A DNA stretch of 64,000 nucleotides from Lota lota. Taxonomy: Eukaryota; Chordata; Actinopteri; Gadiformes; Lotidae. The translations under genes were made by a program, and so were the position numbers. The stretch is taken from assembly GCA_026745465.1 (NCBI GenBank), contig JACYXH010000522.1, positions 2,430,377 to 2,494,376 on the forward strand, written 5' to 3'. Of the stretch, positions 25,885 to 38,853 are shown piece by piece (position 1 is the stretch's first letter; each line of letters begins with the position of its first letter). The notes under the pieces are model-generated. The model did no database searches, was not told the origin of the DNA, and worked only from the letters and a program-made list of their open reading frames with translations.

Positions 25885-25965
25885 ATGTGTGTGTTTGTGT
25901 GTGCGTGTGTGGGTGGCTGGGTGTGTGTGTGTGTGTGTGTGTATGTGTGTGTGTGTGTGTGTGTT
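25885..25965. repeat. GT-rich microsatellite
   Basis: Interrupted GT with GGCTGGG in the middle. Confidence 0.9.
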
Positions 25966-26159
25966 GTATGGGGGCATATTTGAGAGGGAGGGCAACTTAA
26001 CACAACATTTAAATGAAAAACATGCATCTAGTTAGTGTTTGAAGATTGAATCTGGCAGCATGGACATATGTATCACCTCCATATGAGTATGAGGAGGAGG
26101 GAAGGGGTATGAGGAGAGGAGGAGAAACACAAAAGGAGAGAAGGGGACAGGGACGAAGA

Positions 26160-26325
26160 GTAGAGAGTTCATTCAACCAGCCTTCTGTGTGGCAGTAACA
26201 GACAATTGAGAGGAGAGAGTTAATTCAACAAACCTATCTTTGTGGCAGTAACATAAACTTGAGAGGAGAGAGTTAATTCAACCAGCCTTCTGTGTGGCAG
26301 TAACGGAAACTTGAGAGCAGAGAGG
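26160..26325. repeat. About 55-bp tandem repeat, three copies
   Basis: Each copy reads GAGAGTTAATTCAACCAGCC, then TTCTGTGTGGCAGTAAC, then AAACTTGAGAGGAGA. A looser fourth copy may lie at 26425-26470. Confidence 0.85.
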
Positions 26326-26469
26326 AAGAGAGGACCAGTTGGGAATAGAGACGTTTAAAGATTTAGGATTCCATCTTCAGACAGACATATTTCCACCAAA
26401 TCCAAAACACAGTGAGTCTGATTGAGAGGAAAGGGTTCATTCAGCTTCCTGTTGTCTGAGAAAGAGACA

Positions 26470-26592
26470 TGTTAAGATACGAGAGAAAGAAAGAGAGCGA
26501 TAAAGACAGAAAGAGAGATAGAGAGATATATGGAGAGAGAGAAAGATAGATAGAGAGAAAGATAGATAGAGAGAGGGAGAGAGAGAGAGGAA
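26470..26592. repeat. GA/GATA-rich microsatellite
   Basis: Mixed GAGA, GATA and GAAA words with no coding content. Confidence 0.8.
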
Positions 26593-27115
26593 ACTGGATC
26601 CATAGATACATCATCTTCCTCGCTGACTCGATAACTCAGATGTAACACATATAATTCCATGAGCGCTAAAACTTAAACCAAAACTAGAAGAGTAATTGGT
26701 ACATTGGATGGAGGCCATGCTATTTAAATGGAAACAGAGACACACTCCATTTACCGTTAAATAGCATGCTCGTTTTCTTGGCGGCTCTTTCCAAGTCCCA
26801 GGGTATCTGGCTTTCTGTGACTGATCCAAACATTGAAATTTATAATCATTGACCATGTGCCGGGCCCAGAGAGTAGAGCCAGGCTATGGAGGAACGTTAC
26901 CGTGAGTGGACCAGACCAGCCAGACAGACTGCGCCCAAACCAAGCTGCATTTCTTAACCTCCTGCCAATCATGGGAACACATATTTCCCCCACATCACTC
27001 AGACGAATCACACATTTTGAAAACATTGCAAATATGAAATTAACTTCCATTCATGATGGAGGAAATCCAGCCATGTGAAATCACTTCAGCAATACCAGGT
27101 GACCTGGGGTGAGAG
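26593..27115. other. Unannotated stretch
   Basis: No gene is supported. Open frames on both strands at 26757-27078 overlap each other and show no known domain. Confidence 0.4.
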
Positions 27116-27119
27116 AAGG

Positions 27120-27260
27120 AACACACAACACACACAAACACACACACACACACACACACACATATGCACACACACACACACACTCTCACCAATCCATGCA
27201 CACACACAAACACACACATACACACATAGAAAACTGCACACACACACACACACACACCGG
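27120..27260. repeat. CA-rich microsatellite
   Basis: CA tract with several interruptions, made of three sub-blocks. Confidence 0.9.
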
Positions 27261-27547
27261 AAGAATAACTAAGCATCTGTCTAACTGATGAAAAGATGCA
27301 GAGGAACAGACTGATAGAGGGAAAGGATCAATTAAGCGATTACGCACACATTTACACAAATAGAGAGAGACTAGCAGACAATTCATTAACAGATGCACTT
27401 GTTACACACATGAACACAGCTTCCTCTACTCTACCCACACACACACACACACCAACCCAGACACACACCTATACACCCATATGCTGTTAGACTCTTCTGA
27501 CAGAATTTGCTGTTTGCTGCTTTGAATGATTGACATCACTGCCAGTG

Positions 27548-27549
27548 TA

Positions 27550-27608
<59 letters not shown>

Positions 27609-27620
27609 TGTGTGTATGAT
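27548..27620. repeat. (GT)n microsatellite
   Basis: Near-pure GT of about 70 bases. Confidence 0.95.
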
Positions 27621-28140
27621 ACATTACCTGTTTAGCGCTATATAAACTTGCATTTGGCTTGGACTTGGGCTCGTGAGTTGAAAGTGAACACAGTGGTCAA
27701 GGTTATGTCCCCAGAAGTGTTGAGGCAGGTCCTCACGTAAAAACATAATCTGAGCCACAGTAAATGGAATCTTCCAATGTAGGAAGATTCTATTTGAAGT
27801 CTTGTTATGTGCTTAATATAATGTGTGGTAATGGATGGCGCTGTGTGGTGCGCCAAGATTTTGAGCAGTGCTGGAAGTTATAGCACTATTTTCTGTATGG
27901 CGGCGCCGGTGTGAGCGCTCTTATTGACGATGATGGTTTCGAATGTGTCGAATGTCGGCAAACGCTGTGTCGACTGTGAGACCCCCTTAACTCTTACCTT
28001 GTGGCTTATTAAATGTGTTCATAGCCAGCCAGCCATCCCCAGGGTCAATGTCATTACTGCTCCCTCATCCAGGGCTCAGTGGGACAAAGTCTAGGAGAGA
28101 AAGAGCACTATAGAGACCTTAACCTAGCCTGTAGGATGGA
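27621..28140. other. Unannotated stretch
   Basis: Moderately GC-rich around 27900-27970 (GGCGGCGCCGG). No coding frame or RNA gene is seen. Confidence 0.4.
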
Positions 28141-28149
28141 AAGAGTGTG

Positions 28150-28438
28150 AGAGTTAGAGAGAGAGAGAGCGAGAGAGATGGAGAGAGAGAGGGAGGAAGA
28201 GAGAGAGAGGGAGGGAGCGATAGAGAGCGAGAGAGGGCGAGAGGGAGAGATAGGGAGAGAGAGGGAGGGAGCGATAGAGAGCGAGAGGGCGAGAGGGAGA
28301 GATAGGGAGAGAGAGGGAGGGAGAGAGGTAGAGAGAGAGAGAGAGCGAGAGAGAGAGTGAGAGAGAGAAAGAGAGAAAGAGCGTTAGCATGAGGGAAAGA
28401 CAGATAAAGAGAGAGAGGGAGAGAGAGAGAGAGAGAGC
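28150..28438. repeat. GA-rich array with internal about 60-bp duplication
   Basis: Almost pure purine. The block GAGGGAGGGAGCGATAGAGA repeats at about 28207 and 28261, so a longer unit has been copied within the simple repeat. Confidence 0.9.
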
Positions 28439-28555
28439 TGTGTTACAAAATGCCAGCAGAAAGTCAACAACAGCCTAACCATGACCTAGAAGTAAAGAAA
28501 AACAAATGTCTGCCTAGTCAAATCTGCCTGAACTAAACACACATTGTCAAATGGG

Positions 28556-28556
<1 letters not shown>

Positions 28557-28596
<40 letters not shown>

Positions 28597-28809
28597 CCTC
28601 ATTCTGATTCAATTTCATTCACATAGTACACGCCACCCCCCATCACACACACAAAGATGTGTGTGTGTGTGTGTGTGTGTGCGTGTGTGCGAGACTCAAT
28701 GGGTCAGGTAAGCCCCTCTGTGGGGGGTACTGCCTCCTCAATCATACATTTCTGCTGACACCTCCACTGTTCAGCCTCATTCATTAATGCACACAAACAC
28801 ACGTTCACG

Positions 28810-28856
<47 letters not shown>

Positions 28857-28985
28857 ATGCATATACACACACACTCATAAACACACACAGACACAGAACA
28901 GACACAGACACACACACAGACACACACACACACACACACACACTCACTTACTCACTTACTCACTAACTCACACACACACACACTT
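28557..28985. repeat. Cluster of CA and GT microsatellites
   Basis: CA at about 28559-28594, GT at about 28660-28690, and CA-rich from about 28815 to 28982 with CTCACTTA words near its end. Confidence 0.9.
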
Positions 28986-28989
28986 TCAC

Positions 28990-29545
28990 ACAGAGTTCTC
29001 GGTAAATTACTTGAGTGACCTTTCAGGCACTGCTAGTGAAATACTATACTATTCACACATCCAGTTATGTTCTGGACGATTTTCGTCTTGATCCCTTTCA
29101 CCCTTTTCCCTTTCACAACAACGGACTAAATGGGCCAAGTGACAGCAGATGGCGGTAATGCAACATTTATGGATGCCAGCAAGGAGCTCCCTTATTACAG
29201 AACATGTCCAGTGTCCAGCTTGTTGGAAAACTAAACAATTTGTATTTATATTGTAATCCTTATCAACCGAGAAGCAAAGATAAACAGTCGCAGATTAAAA
29301 GACGTCCTCGGTGGATTCTTGTGATTGGTTCGCTCTTGTGATTGGTAGCTGAACGTGTCTTACATCAGACAGACGTTACTCTTTGCTCTTTGCCTGTCCC
29401 AACAATGTTACTGCCTTCGTTCACAAGCAGTAACATGTTACTAGGTCTGAGCAGCCAAATTGCTGGTGCCTATTTTTGCTCGATCCCTGTCCCCAATGCG
29501 CTAAATCTTCCAGAACTTTGCAGGGTAAGACTGCATGTGTGAAAA
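28990..29545. other. Unannotated stretch
   Basis: No gene, repeat or RNA is recognised. Confidence 0.4.
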
Positions 29546-29557
29546 AGGGATTCATAG

Positions 29558-29600
29558 AAACACACACATATACACATATACACACTCACACATGCATATG

Positions 29601-29632
<32 letters not shown>

Positions 29633-29690
29633 AATTTCACACTCAAACACACACGTACACACATACACACAAACACACACTGATACGTGC
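29558..29690. repeat. CA-rich microsatellite
   Basis: CA tract interrupted by TATA and GCA words. Confidence 0.9.
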
Positions 29691-29919
29691 AAGGATATAC
29701 ATTTTTAATGATCATGGTCAATAATCATCACACTCACTTTGTGTCTTTGTGCCTTTTATTCTTCCAATTTTCTTTGATTCTTTCTTACTCACTGTGTCTC
29801 TAATTCCACTCTTAGTTACACACTTACAGTGTGAGTATTCTCCCTGGGGTCTCAGACCATCGATCTCTTCTTACTAAGCGGTTTGACTTAAGCCATTCAG
29901 CGGGAGCTGGGAAGGGAGG

Positions 29920-30056
29920 CAGGATCTCAGTTATGAAAACTAGATACAGTCTCCAAACACACGGTCCCCAGATAGTCATTAAAACTAGACTGTCTCAAAA
30001 CACACAGTCCCCAGAATGTCATGAAACTAGACTGTCCCCAAACACACGCTCTCCAA

Positions 30057-30122
<66 letters not shown>
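29920..30122. repeat. 37-bp tandem repeat running into a GT tract
   Basis: Three to four copies of a unit with AAACTAGACTGTCTC, AAACACACAGTCCCC and AGAATGTCATG (29920-30057). A pure GT run of about 63 bases follows (30058-30122). Confidence 0.85.
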
Positions 30123-30124
<2 letters not shown>

Positions 30125-30459
30125 CTGCGTGCTTGTATTGTAACGTGCATGACTGAGCATGCATGCGCCAACATGCACACGCAGAGATGAGAGCTAAGCG
30201 TGACAGAGCGATGAAAAGTATAATGCGTAACGGTTGATTGATTACAAGAGAAGAAGAGAAGGACATGACACAGATTTGCTGCGGTGATAACATGATTTTA
30301 CTCTTTCTCTTTGTTATCCTGTTGAAATAAAGTATCAGGATACAACTAGGAGAGAGATGGAAGAATTAAGAAGCATTTTCCCATGGTAGTCAGATTGCGA
30401 TAACAGTTGTTTGAAGCTTCCAAGTCCTTAACATAATCAATATCATTATAGTGAATTAT

Positions 30460-30645
30460 TCTGAAGACATAGCGAGGGCCAACATAGGGGTGTTTATCTC
30501 CAGGCGTAAAGGTTCTGTGGTTGAACCCTCATGGTCCGTAGCCTACCTGTAGTAATCCTAGAGAAAAATGCCCTATTCCCTACCTGCTCCTTAATGACAT
30601 GTATCCAAATTCACTGTATGTTGTTTTAAATAAAAGTGACCGCTA
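30460..30645 (+). mobile_element. tRNA-derived SINE, degenerate
   Basis: Shares with the 3.9-kb copy the layout of an A-box-like region, a B-box-like GGTTCTGTGGTTGAACCC and a downstream CTCCTTAATGACA segment. It ends near AAATAAAAGTGACCGCTAAA, which resembles the usual SINE tail. It is too diverged to function. Confidence 0.6.
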
Positions 30646-30929
30646 AATTACTAACTGAAGAGTAAATAACGTTATATTATTATGGGATGAGCAAAGAAAG
30701 AAAGTGTAAAAGTGTGAAATTAATATGCAAACAGGGTTGTGACAGATGGCATAACAAAGACTCCACCGCTGGGTTGAATGGTTGATTGTTTGTTGATTAG
30801 CTGTTAGCATGCTGAATTCTGTTGGCATTCCAAGTAGCTAGCTAATGGAGCTAGCATTGGATTAGGTTAATAGGAATTGACTCAAAACACAAAGATGGCT
30901 GCACACCATTAGCTAGTAGCTAACTACTG

Positions 30930-32105
<1,176 letters not shown>

Positions 32106-32107
32106 AA

Positions 32108-32265
32108 CACATACACACACACACACACACACAAGATACACATTTAAAGACAATCAGGCAGACAAACAGGGATCCACAAATACACATACACAATCAAAGA
32201 TACATATACACACACGTGTACACATACATACACACGCACAAACACACACACACATGCATATATAT
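32108..32265. repeat. CA-rich microsatellite
   Basis: Interrupted CA repeat with TACA and GATACA words. Confidence 0.85.
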
Positions 32266-32790
32266 GCATAATGGCTTAATGGAATTAATGATTCATTATA
32301 TGATAATATGTATATGAAAAGATAATGTGCAAATGAAGTTTGTAGTTACACCACAAGAGGGAGCTATACTCTTCATTTTTTCGCTAAGCTTACTACTGAT
32401 GCTGGCGCGTTAATTAATTACATCACGACTGGCTACTCCCTTCACAACAGGGGGCCAAGCAGCCTAATCCTTCATTCAAATGTATTTATTTTTTAAAAGC
32501 TGTATATAGAATGAATACAGTTATCAAATCATGCCTTCAAATGTGTTACTTAATCCTCAATATCATAATCGTATCATTGTATTACTAATACATCGAATTA
32601 GTAGTCAATTATTGGTATTTATCTTTAAAATATATTTTATGATTGATATTCCTGTGTGTATACTATTTTTATCAGATGAATTCTGGATACACTTGAATAC
32701 AAAATAACTATGAAAAACATATTATCAACAACAATCCATTATAGAAACGTGTGTTCATGAGAAGAGACTGAGAAGAGGTACCACCAGGTA
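32266..32790. other. Unannotated AT-rich stretch
   Basis: Very AT-rich, with no gene or repeat identified beyond a CACAAGAGGGAGC phrase near 32350 seen in dispersed repeats. Confidence 0.4.
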
Positions 32791-32791
32791 C

Positions 32792-32971
32792 GTGTGACTA
32801 GCCATTACAAGCCTTTTCAAACTCTGCCCTTCGCTGTGACTTGGGGCAGCCTAACCAGTGGACTGTAGGCTTATCTTTCCATTATTTATCTAAGTAGACT
32901 CTCCCGATTATGATGTCACCAAGTCCCAGGGAAGGGTAGATTTTGAACCGGCTTGTAATGGCTAATCACAC
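32792..32971. mobile_element. Fold-back MITE, 180 bp
   Basis: The left arm (32792-32844) and right arm (32920-32971) are inverted copies of about 52 bases with a few mismatches. Both contain GCCATTACAAGCC, then a TTCAAA segment, then CCCTTC and GACTTGG. The 75-base centre has no coding content. No obvious target duplication is seen. Confidence 0.85.
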
Positions 32972-33214
32972 GCCCAGGTTGTAAAATAGGGGCCATATAA
33001 CTTGCCTTCAGTTCCTTGTCTTCAGCAGGGGGCGACAAAGCTCCATGTTCTGTGTAGCGGCATGATTTAGCGGGTCGTCTCTGAACGCATTCTTTTTATG
33101 TCCATTCCTTCAGAGGTTTGGGTCACCGACCTCAGCTGTCATGTCCACCTTGACCCCTTCACGATCAAAGACCTCAGGGTCTCACAGCGGCTGCCCAGTG
33201 GGTCCGTGTATGAT

Positions 33215-33255
<41 letters not shown>
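33215..33255 (+). repeat. 41-base poly-G homopolymer
   Basis: Forty-one consecutive G residues, directly after GTGTATGAT. This is the longest homopolymer in the window. It can form a G-quadruplex, and its true length is hard to sequence. Confidence 0.9.
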
Positions 33256-33257
<2 letters not shown>

Positions 33258-33289
33258 GTCCGTGTGCTGGAGGCTAGGGATGGTTGGTT

Positions 33290-33515
33290 ACAAAGGGTTG
33301 AATTCGATTTAGGAACTAGATTGTTAAGTTCAGGTATTCGGTTAGAGACGGTTAAGTAATTAGGTTAGAAATAATTAAGTTTAGGTGTTAGGTTAGAGAT
33401 GGTTACGTTTAGTAAAGGGTCACGTTTTTCAGTATTTATTAGGTTAGAGATGATATAAACAAGTTAGGTTATACATGCTTAAGTTTAGGTATTAGGTTGG
33501 AAAACTAGATGGAGA
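33290..33515. repeat. Degenerate tandem repeat, 25-35 bp
   Basis: Loose copies of TTAGGTTAGAGATGGTTAAG with variable spacers. About six copies are recognisable. Confidence 0.65.
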
Positions 33516-34022
33516 GGTTGTCGTTAAAGTCAGGGTAGGGATACAGGGAAAGCAATGCATCATGGGAAATCATCAGTGGAAATGTCTGGACAGTTTAACT
33601 TCATTTGATGGATCATATATATGGCATTCAGTTTTATTAGGTTGAATCTCTCTGGATTAGGATAATTAAATAGAGTAATTAGTACTTTATGGTTAAAAGC
33701 AGGTCAATAATGGACCATTTCAACATCTGGCAAGGTTCATATAAACATATAATGTAATTTTTGGTCTACTTCAATATAAGTAGAACACATTCCATGGTAC
33801 TTTCTGTTATATTCTATTGTATTATATTCTAATATATTTGATTAAAATATATTATCTGATATTAAATATATTATAATCTTTGAATCAATCATGATTACTG
33901 TTTCACAGTGTATTACTCCATATATTAAAAAACATGTTTTAATGTGTTGGATGTATGACAGGGTCTTTTGAAGCGCGTGGAAACCAATGTCACACATGAA
34001 GTTTGTAAACAGCGATGTGTCA

Positions 34023-35113
34023 TATGGCAAGCCCTTTTAATATTTAATCAGTAGCGGTAATAGCAATTGTAGATATCAATAATTCCATTTTGACTAGTTA
34101 TAATTCCAAGCCAACATATCCAGAATGTAATTTTGACTAGTAGCAATTCTAATTAAAGATATCTACAATGAATTTCTCACTAGTCAAAATGTTCGGTCTT
34201 GATAGCAACAATTAATTTCTTACTAGTGGAAATGTCAAGTGTAGATATCTGTAACTTAATTACAACTAGTCAACTTTTACCATTGACTTCCATTAAAACT
34301 CAATTACAGATAAAATTCAAATTGTACTTGTTATAATTCCAAGTCGACACATCCATAATGTAATTTTGACTAGTTGCAATTCTAATTAATGATATCTATA
34401 ACTAAATTCTCACCATTCAAAATGTTAATATTGATTTAAACAATTCAATTCTCACTAGTGGAAATGTCAATTGTAGAGAATTGCATTGCAGATATCTGAA
34501 ATACAATTGTAACTAGTGAAAACTATATTCGTAGTAGTAACAGGTATATTTGAGATATCTACAATTCCTTTTATAACTTGTCAGAATTGAATTTTAGATA
34601 TCAAAAAAGGAATTTCGACTTGTCAAAATGTAATTGTAGATATCATCAATGAAGTACATACGTACATATCCGAAACTAATATGGTAATTAAACATCGACC
34701 ACTGGCTTTGTGGTATTTTAATAATATGACGACCACACATCCGAAATGGTTTGTTGACATGTCGGACATAACGGAAATGCAACTGTTGATATCTGAAATG
34801 GGTAATTTAATTTCCACTAGTTACAATCCTTTTTCAACATGTGGAAATTCAATTGTAGATATCTGTAATCGTTATTAGTGAAAAAGGAATTACTGATATC
34901 TATAATTAAATTAAAGATATCTGTAAATCAGTTTTGACAAGTCTAAATGTAATTTCTACATATATTTGTACCATGTCAAAATTGTTTTACAGGTATCTTC
35001 AATTAAAACTAGTCAAAACGACATTTTGACATATCGAAATGTCATTTCCACTAGTGAAAACTAAATCACTACTGGTCAGCCCAACTGATTACATGTTTAA
35101 AGGGCTTGCCATA
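34023..35113. mobile_element. TA-flanked non-autonomous DNA transposon with palindrome-array interior
   Basis: TGGCAAGCCCTTT at 34025 and its exact reverse complement ending at 35111 form 13-bp terminal inverted repeats. Each is bordered by TA (34023-34024 and 35112-35113), as expected for Tc1/mariner-type insertion. The 1.06-kb interior is AT-rich and built from short palindromes: GATATC about twelve times and ACTAGT about eleven times, spaced roughly 30-60 bases apart with ACAATT/CAAAAT words between. It has no coding sequence, so it would have depended on enzymes supplied elsewhere. Confidence 0.8.
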
Positions 35114-35394
35114 GGTGTCATGTGAACACACGCAGAGTGACTCCTACAGCGATCACAACAGACATGAGCTAGGATGGCAGCATGAAATATGCCCTGTATC
35201 TTTGATTGCGTTGGATGGCCTGCTGATTGTGTTTTTCAGAGCCAGTGTGTTGGGGAGCGTGGAACAGTAGTCTACCGATCAACATGATTTAAGAAAAACA
35301 GACACCGAAACAGCAGTAGTGAGACATGATAATAGTACTACACTAAGTCTAAAATAGCATTCTTATTCTTGATAATAATATTCATATGATGATA

Positions 35395-35587
35395 ATAACT
35401 AGGACTGCAAGCAGTCACACAAGGTATTCACAGCCCACGCACCGCCTATCCCAGCGGCCGCCCTTTTCAAGCGAATCACGGGTGTAATCATTACTCTTAG
35501 ACACAACTATGCCTTTGTTTCATCAGCACTGTTTTTTTAATCCCATAACCCACACACACACAGACACACAGACATACACACACACAA

Positions 35588-35630
<43 letters not shown>

Positions 35631-36120
35631 CACACACACTTGATAGAATAATGTTCACTAATTAGCATATATTGAATTTGCAATAAGTCTGCCATTTGTT
35701 ACACAATCAAAGCCATTCATTGGGATTTTAATCAGACAAGTCTATAGATCATGAATATCATAAATGTTTGTCATTTAAAGCTATGGTTCTGAAGATGAAG
35801 ATTTTTGAAGTTTTCCCGAAACTGTACAGCAAAATCTATCCTGACGGACATTATGGGTCCAAGAGGCAAAAATGTACATCAAGTCTCAGAATTTAATAAT
35901 CATCAGGGCGGACGTGCCGAGTGTTTAACTTTGACCGGAAGTTATAGCGCTCCCTATGGGAATTTCGGCGCTAAACGTTTTCGAGACCTGCATACCGGGG
36001 ATATATATATAAACAAACTTTTGACCAGTCCACCGCAGAGATATAGAATAACAATAAGAAGAAGAATACCCAACCCCTAGAATAACAATAGGTATGCACA
36101 GCTACACTGTGAATACCTAA
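35395..36120. mobile_element. Degenerate dispersed element with 12-bp inverted ends
   Basis: Begins AGGACTGCAAGCAGTCACAC and ends near TAGGTATGCACAGCTACACT. AGGTATTCACAG (35422-35433) is mirrored exactly by CTGTGAATACCT (36107-36118). The 3' part (AATAAGAAGAAGAATACC) matches the tail of a widespread fish repeat. A CA microsatellite (about 35545-35640) sits inside. An open frame at 35805-36080 is part of this repeat and is not called. Confidence 0.6.
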
Positions 36121-36317
36121 TAATACAAATAATTAATCTGCAAGGGTAACAGCAAATATCAAAAGTAGTTAAAGAGCGATAGAAAGTGTGAGTTTATATT
36201 ACATATAGAAATACCAGCATGTAACCATACTCTGAGAAAAAAGCAGAACTGTGAGCCATGCTTGATGAGAAGCTGATTGATGCACAATAGTACCCTTTGT
36301 TGTCAGACATCTGCATG

Positions 36318-36602
36318 TATGTGTGTGTGTTTGTGTGTGCACGCGCGCGTGTGTGTATGTGTGTGTGTGTGTGTGTGAGAGGGACATATGCCGTTTGTAT
36401 ATGGTTTCAAGTAATACTTGAAAGTGTTGTTTAAAGATGCCATCTGGAGTGCATAGTAGCCAATATATCTGGGTGTGTGGGTTTGGCTGTGTGTGTGTGT
36501 GTGTGCGCGTGCACACACGTGTGTATGCAAGTGTGTCTTTGGTCATGTGGGTGTGTGTGAAAAAGTGATGTGCTGCTGCAAGTAATTAACTGTAAATACA
36601 TG

Positions 36603-36680
<78 letters not shown>
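36318..36680. repeat. GT then CA microsatellites
   Basis: GT-rich blocks at about 36318-36378 and 36488-36535, then a pure CA block at about 36607-36676. The GT and CA runs are complementary to each other. Confidence 0.9.
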
Positions 36681-36681
<1 letters not shown>

Positions 36682-36854
36682 AGGCCCACACACATTATAA
36701 AATACACAGGGAAACATACAAATATTAACCGACACAAACTATAAAAACATTTGAAAAACACCACCACACACACAGTTGGCACACACACCAAAGATCTGCA
36801 TTGAAACAGTTGGTAGTCTTCATTATTCTTCCTGCCCTGGTTGTCCAAATGAAC

Positions 36855-37115
36855 AGCTACGATAGATACGTAGTTACAAATATGTGTTATATTATATATG
36901 ATATATCTCTGATGATATATCCCTGTAATACAGGACATTTAAACAGATACCAAAAGGAGTTATTAATATGTTATATATCTAAGTTCTCTATAACACAAGA
37001 CCTTAACACAGATGCTGTATGGAGTTATAAATATATGTTATATGATATATATCTGAGTTTGTCTAAAACACAAGACATTAACACAGATACTGTATGGAGT
37101 TATAAATATATGTTA
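36855..37115. repeat. About 70-bp tandem repeat, four copies
   Basis: Each copy holds GGAGTTATAAATATATGTTA, then ATATATCTGAGTTT, then CACAAGACATTAACACAGAT. The first two copies have diverged and the last two are nearly identical. Confidence 0.85.
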
Positions 37116-37119
37116 ATGT

Positions 37120-38735
37120 TTGGCTCCTATGACGCCGGAACATCTCAAGGTGGTGGAGCAGCGGCAGGGACGTCTCCCTACCGCCCTCTACAGCCAGCCC
37201 AAGGATCCTTGCTTCCCCTATTCCTTGTCCTTCCTTCGGCACCAGAAACTCACTTGTTCTGCGTCCTCCGTCAGATCTTTGAGAGCCTTCCTCCACTAGG
37301 AGCCTGTGATCCCGACCAACGTCCTCCGGATAAACAATGCCCTTGCCCCATCTTGTGAGCAACCTTGCTGCCAACCTTGAGTACTTTTCCTTCTTTCTCT
37401 TGAAGGCAGCCTCCATACCCTCCTCCTGTGGAATGGTCAATCCTGCCATAAAGACTGTGCTAGTAGAGGTGGCCCAGGAGGTGGATCTCTTGTGGGAACA
37501 GTCGAGGTCCGCTCTCATGTACGACTCGGCCCCCCTGATTGACAGGAGGGGCCGCTCCCTCATGCTGCTGCTCTTAGCCTCACTCCTTGCCTTACAGACT
37601 AGATCAGCCGCTGCGTTGTGACCCGGGCTGGCCCGGTTTGCTTCCACCCTGCGTGCCTCCAGGATTTGGGCTAGTTTACGCTGGACCTGGCCATCCGTAC
37701 AGGCCCTGTGTCAACGCTTCCTTGCAGCCCAGAAAATATGTGTTGCCAGGTTGGGTTAAAGGAGTTGCGGAGTTGGCAGGTCTCTTCTGAACCACGCCAG
37801 AGGTGCAGGTGCAGGGGGCCGGGAAGGGCATCGTACCTGGCCCTGATAAGGAGGCTCAGACTCACTTGGGGCATCCTTCACATATCTTCCCACGTAGCAG
37901 CCTTTTTGATCACAGCCTCCCAGGTGGACCATCTCCCTGGTTGCGGTTGGCTCACAGCCCTGCTTTTATAGCTATCCTCTTCCATCTACACAACTTCATA
38001 GATCACTAAGGTCTCTCTATCCTTCTTTGCAGCTTTGGACCACATGTTCGCTGCTGCTCCCCATCGAAAACCGCCCCTGCCTGGCTGCAGCGGACCAACA
38101 ATCCCCTGGTTTTTCAGACGATTAGTGGCCCGGTGTACTGTCTGCATCACATTCCACTTACATCCTCTGCGCACTTGGGCCATGATGTTTTGGCCATGAC
38201 GAACGCAAGCCTCACCTTCTCCTGTTTGTAGCCAAAGCTAATGGATACAAACGGAAGCTTCAGGGTGTTTCTCCCAAACAGTACTGTGCTGGAAAGGCTT
38301 CAACAACTTCAGAGCTGTTGTAGAGGTGATGTCACACAACTTCAGGGCCTGAGACGTACCAGCTTCAGATGTTGGTATAAGGTGAACCGACTGAGAAGGA
38401 GATGCTGTCATTCCTGACTCTGAGCCAATGTTAGCAGCTCCTCAAGCCTTTTCAGGAGTCTGGCGGTCCATGCTGCTGTTTGAAGGAGGGTGGTGATGTC
38501 ATCCATGTAGCTTCATAGAGCCGAGAGTTGCTGACCTGACTTGGATCTGACTCCATGATCCATCTGTCTTCCAACAATTAAGATGATCCTGAATTCTGTT
38601 CTGAACAGGATGGGAGAGATGGAGCAATCAATTGCATCCCTTTCTCCAGCTGGTCCAACCAGTTGAGATCTCCTGATTTGTGTAGCAGACATGTAAGTTG
38701 TTGAAGAAGTTTGAGTAACACTTTGTTGTAATGTT
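37120..38735 (-). pseudogene. LINE remnant, 3' half of ORF2 (reverse transcriptase)
   Basis: Read on the minus strand from high to low coordinates, four landmarks occur in the order of a known fish LINE polyprotein. First comes SYMDDITTLLQTAA, with the reverse-transcriptase catalytic YMDD at 38498-38509. Next is QVRRGCKWNVMQTV with RATNRLKNQGIVG (about 38100-38183). Then comes PQVSLSLLIRARYDALP with TWQHIFSG (about 37740-37874). Last is GLTIPQEEGMEAAFKRKKEKYSRLAA (about 37370-37450). Frames are broken by stops and indels throughout, so no full protein can be made. The 5' half is absent at this site, and the CACTA-type element begins only about 105 bases upstream of it. Tail text (37120-37320) continues as 3' UTR. 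Confidence 0.85.
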
Positions 38736-38839
38736 GTGGAAAGTACAACACTTAAACTCTAACAAGAACATAGATCAGGATACTGCCGAATAAAGTTTAA
38801 GACTTTTATTTAGAACTTGAACAAAGTAATACTAAAGCA

Positions 38840-38853
38840 CACTGTTAAAAAAA
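38840..38853 (+). repeat. Left terminal inverted repeat
   Basis: CACTGTTAAAAAAA, matching the right end exactly. After it come several TCCGTA/ACGGA copies to about 38935 that form the subterminal array. Confidence 0.9.
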
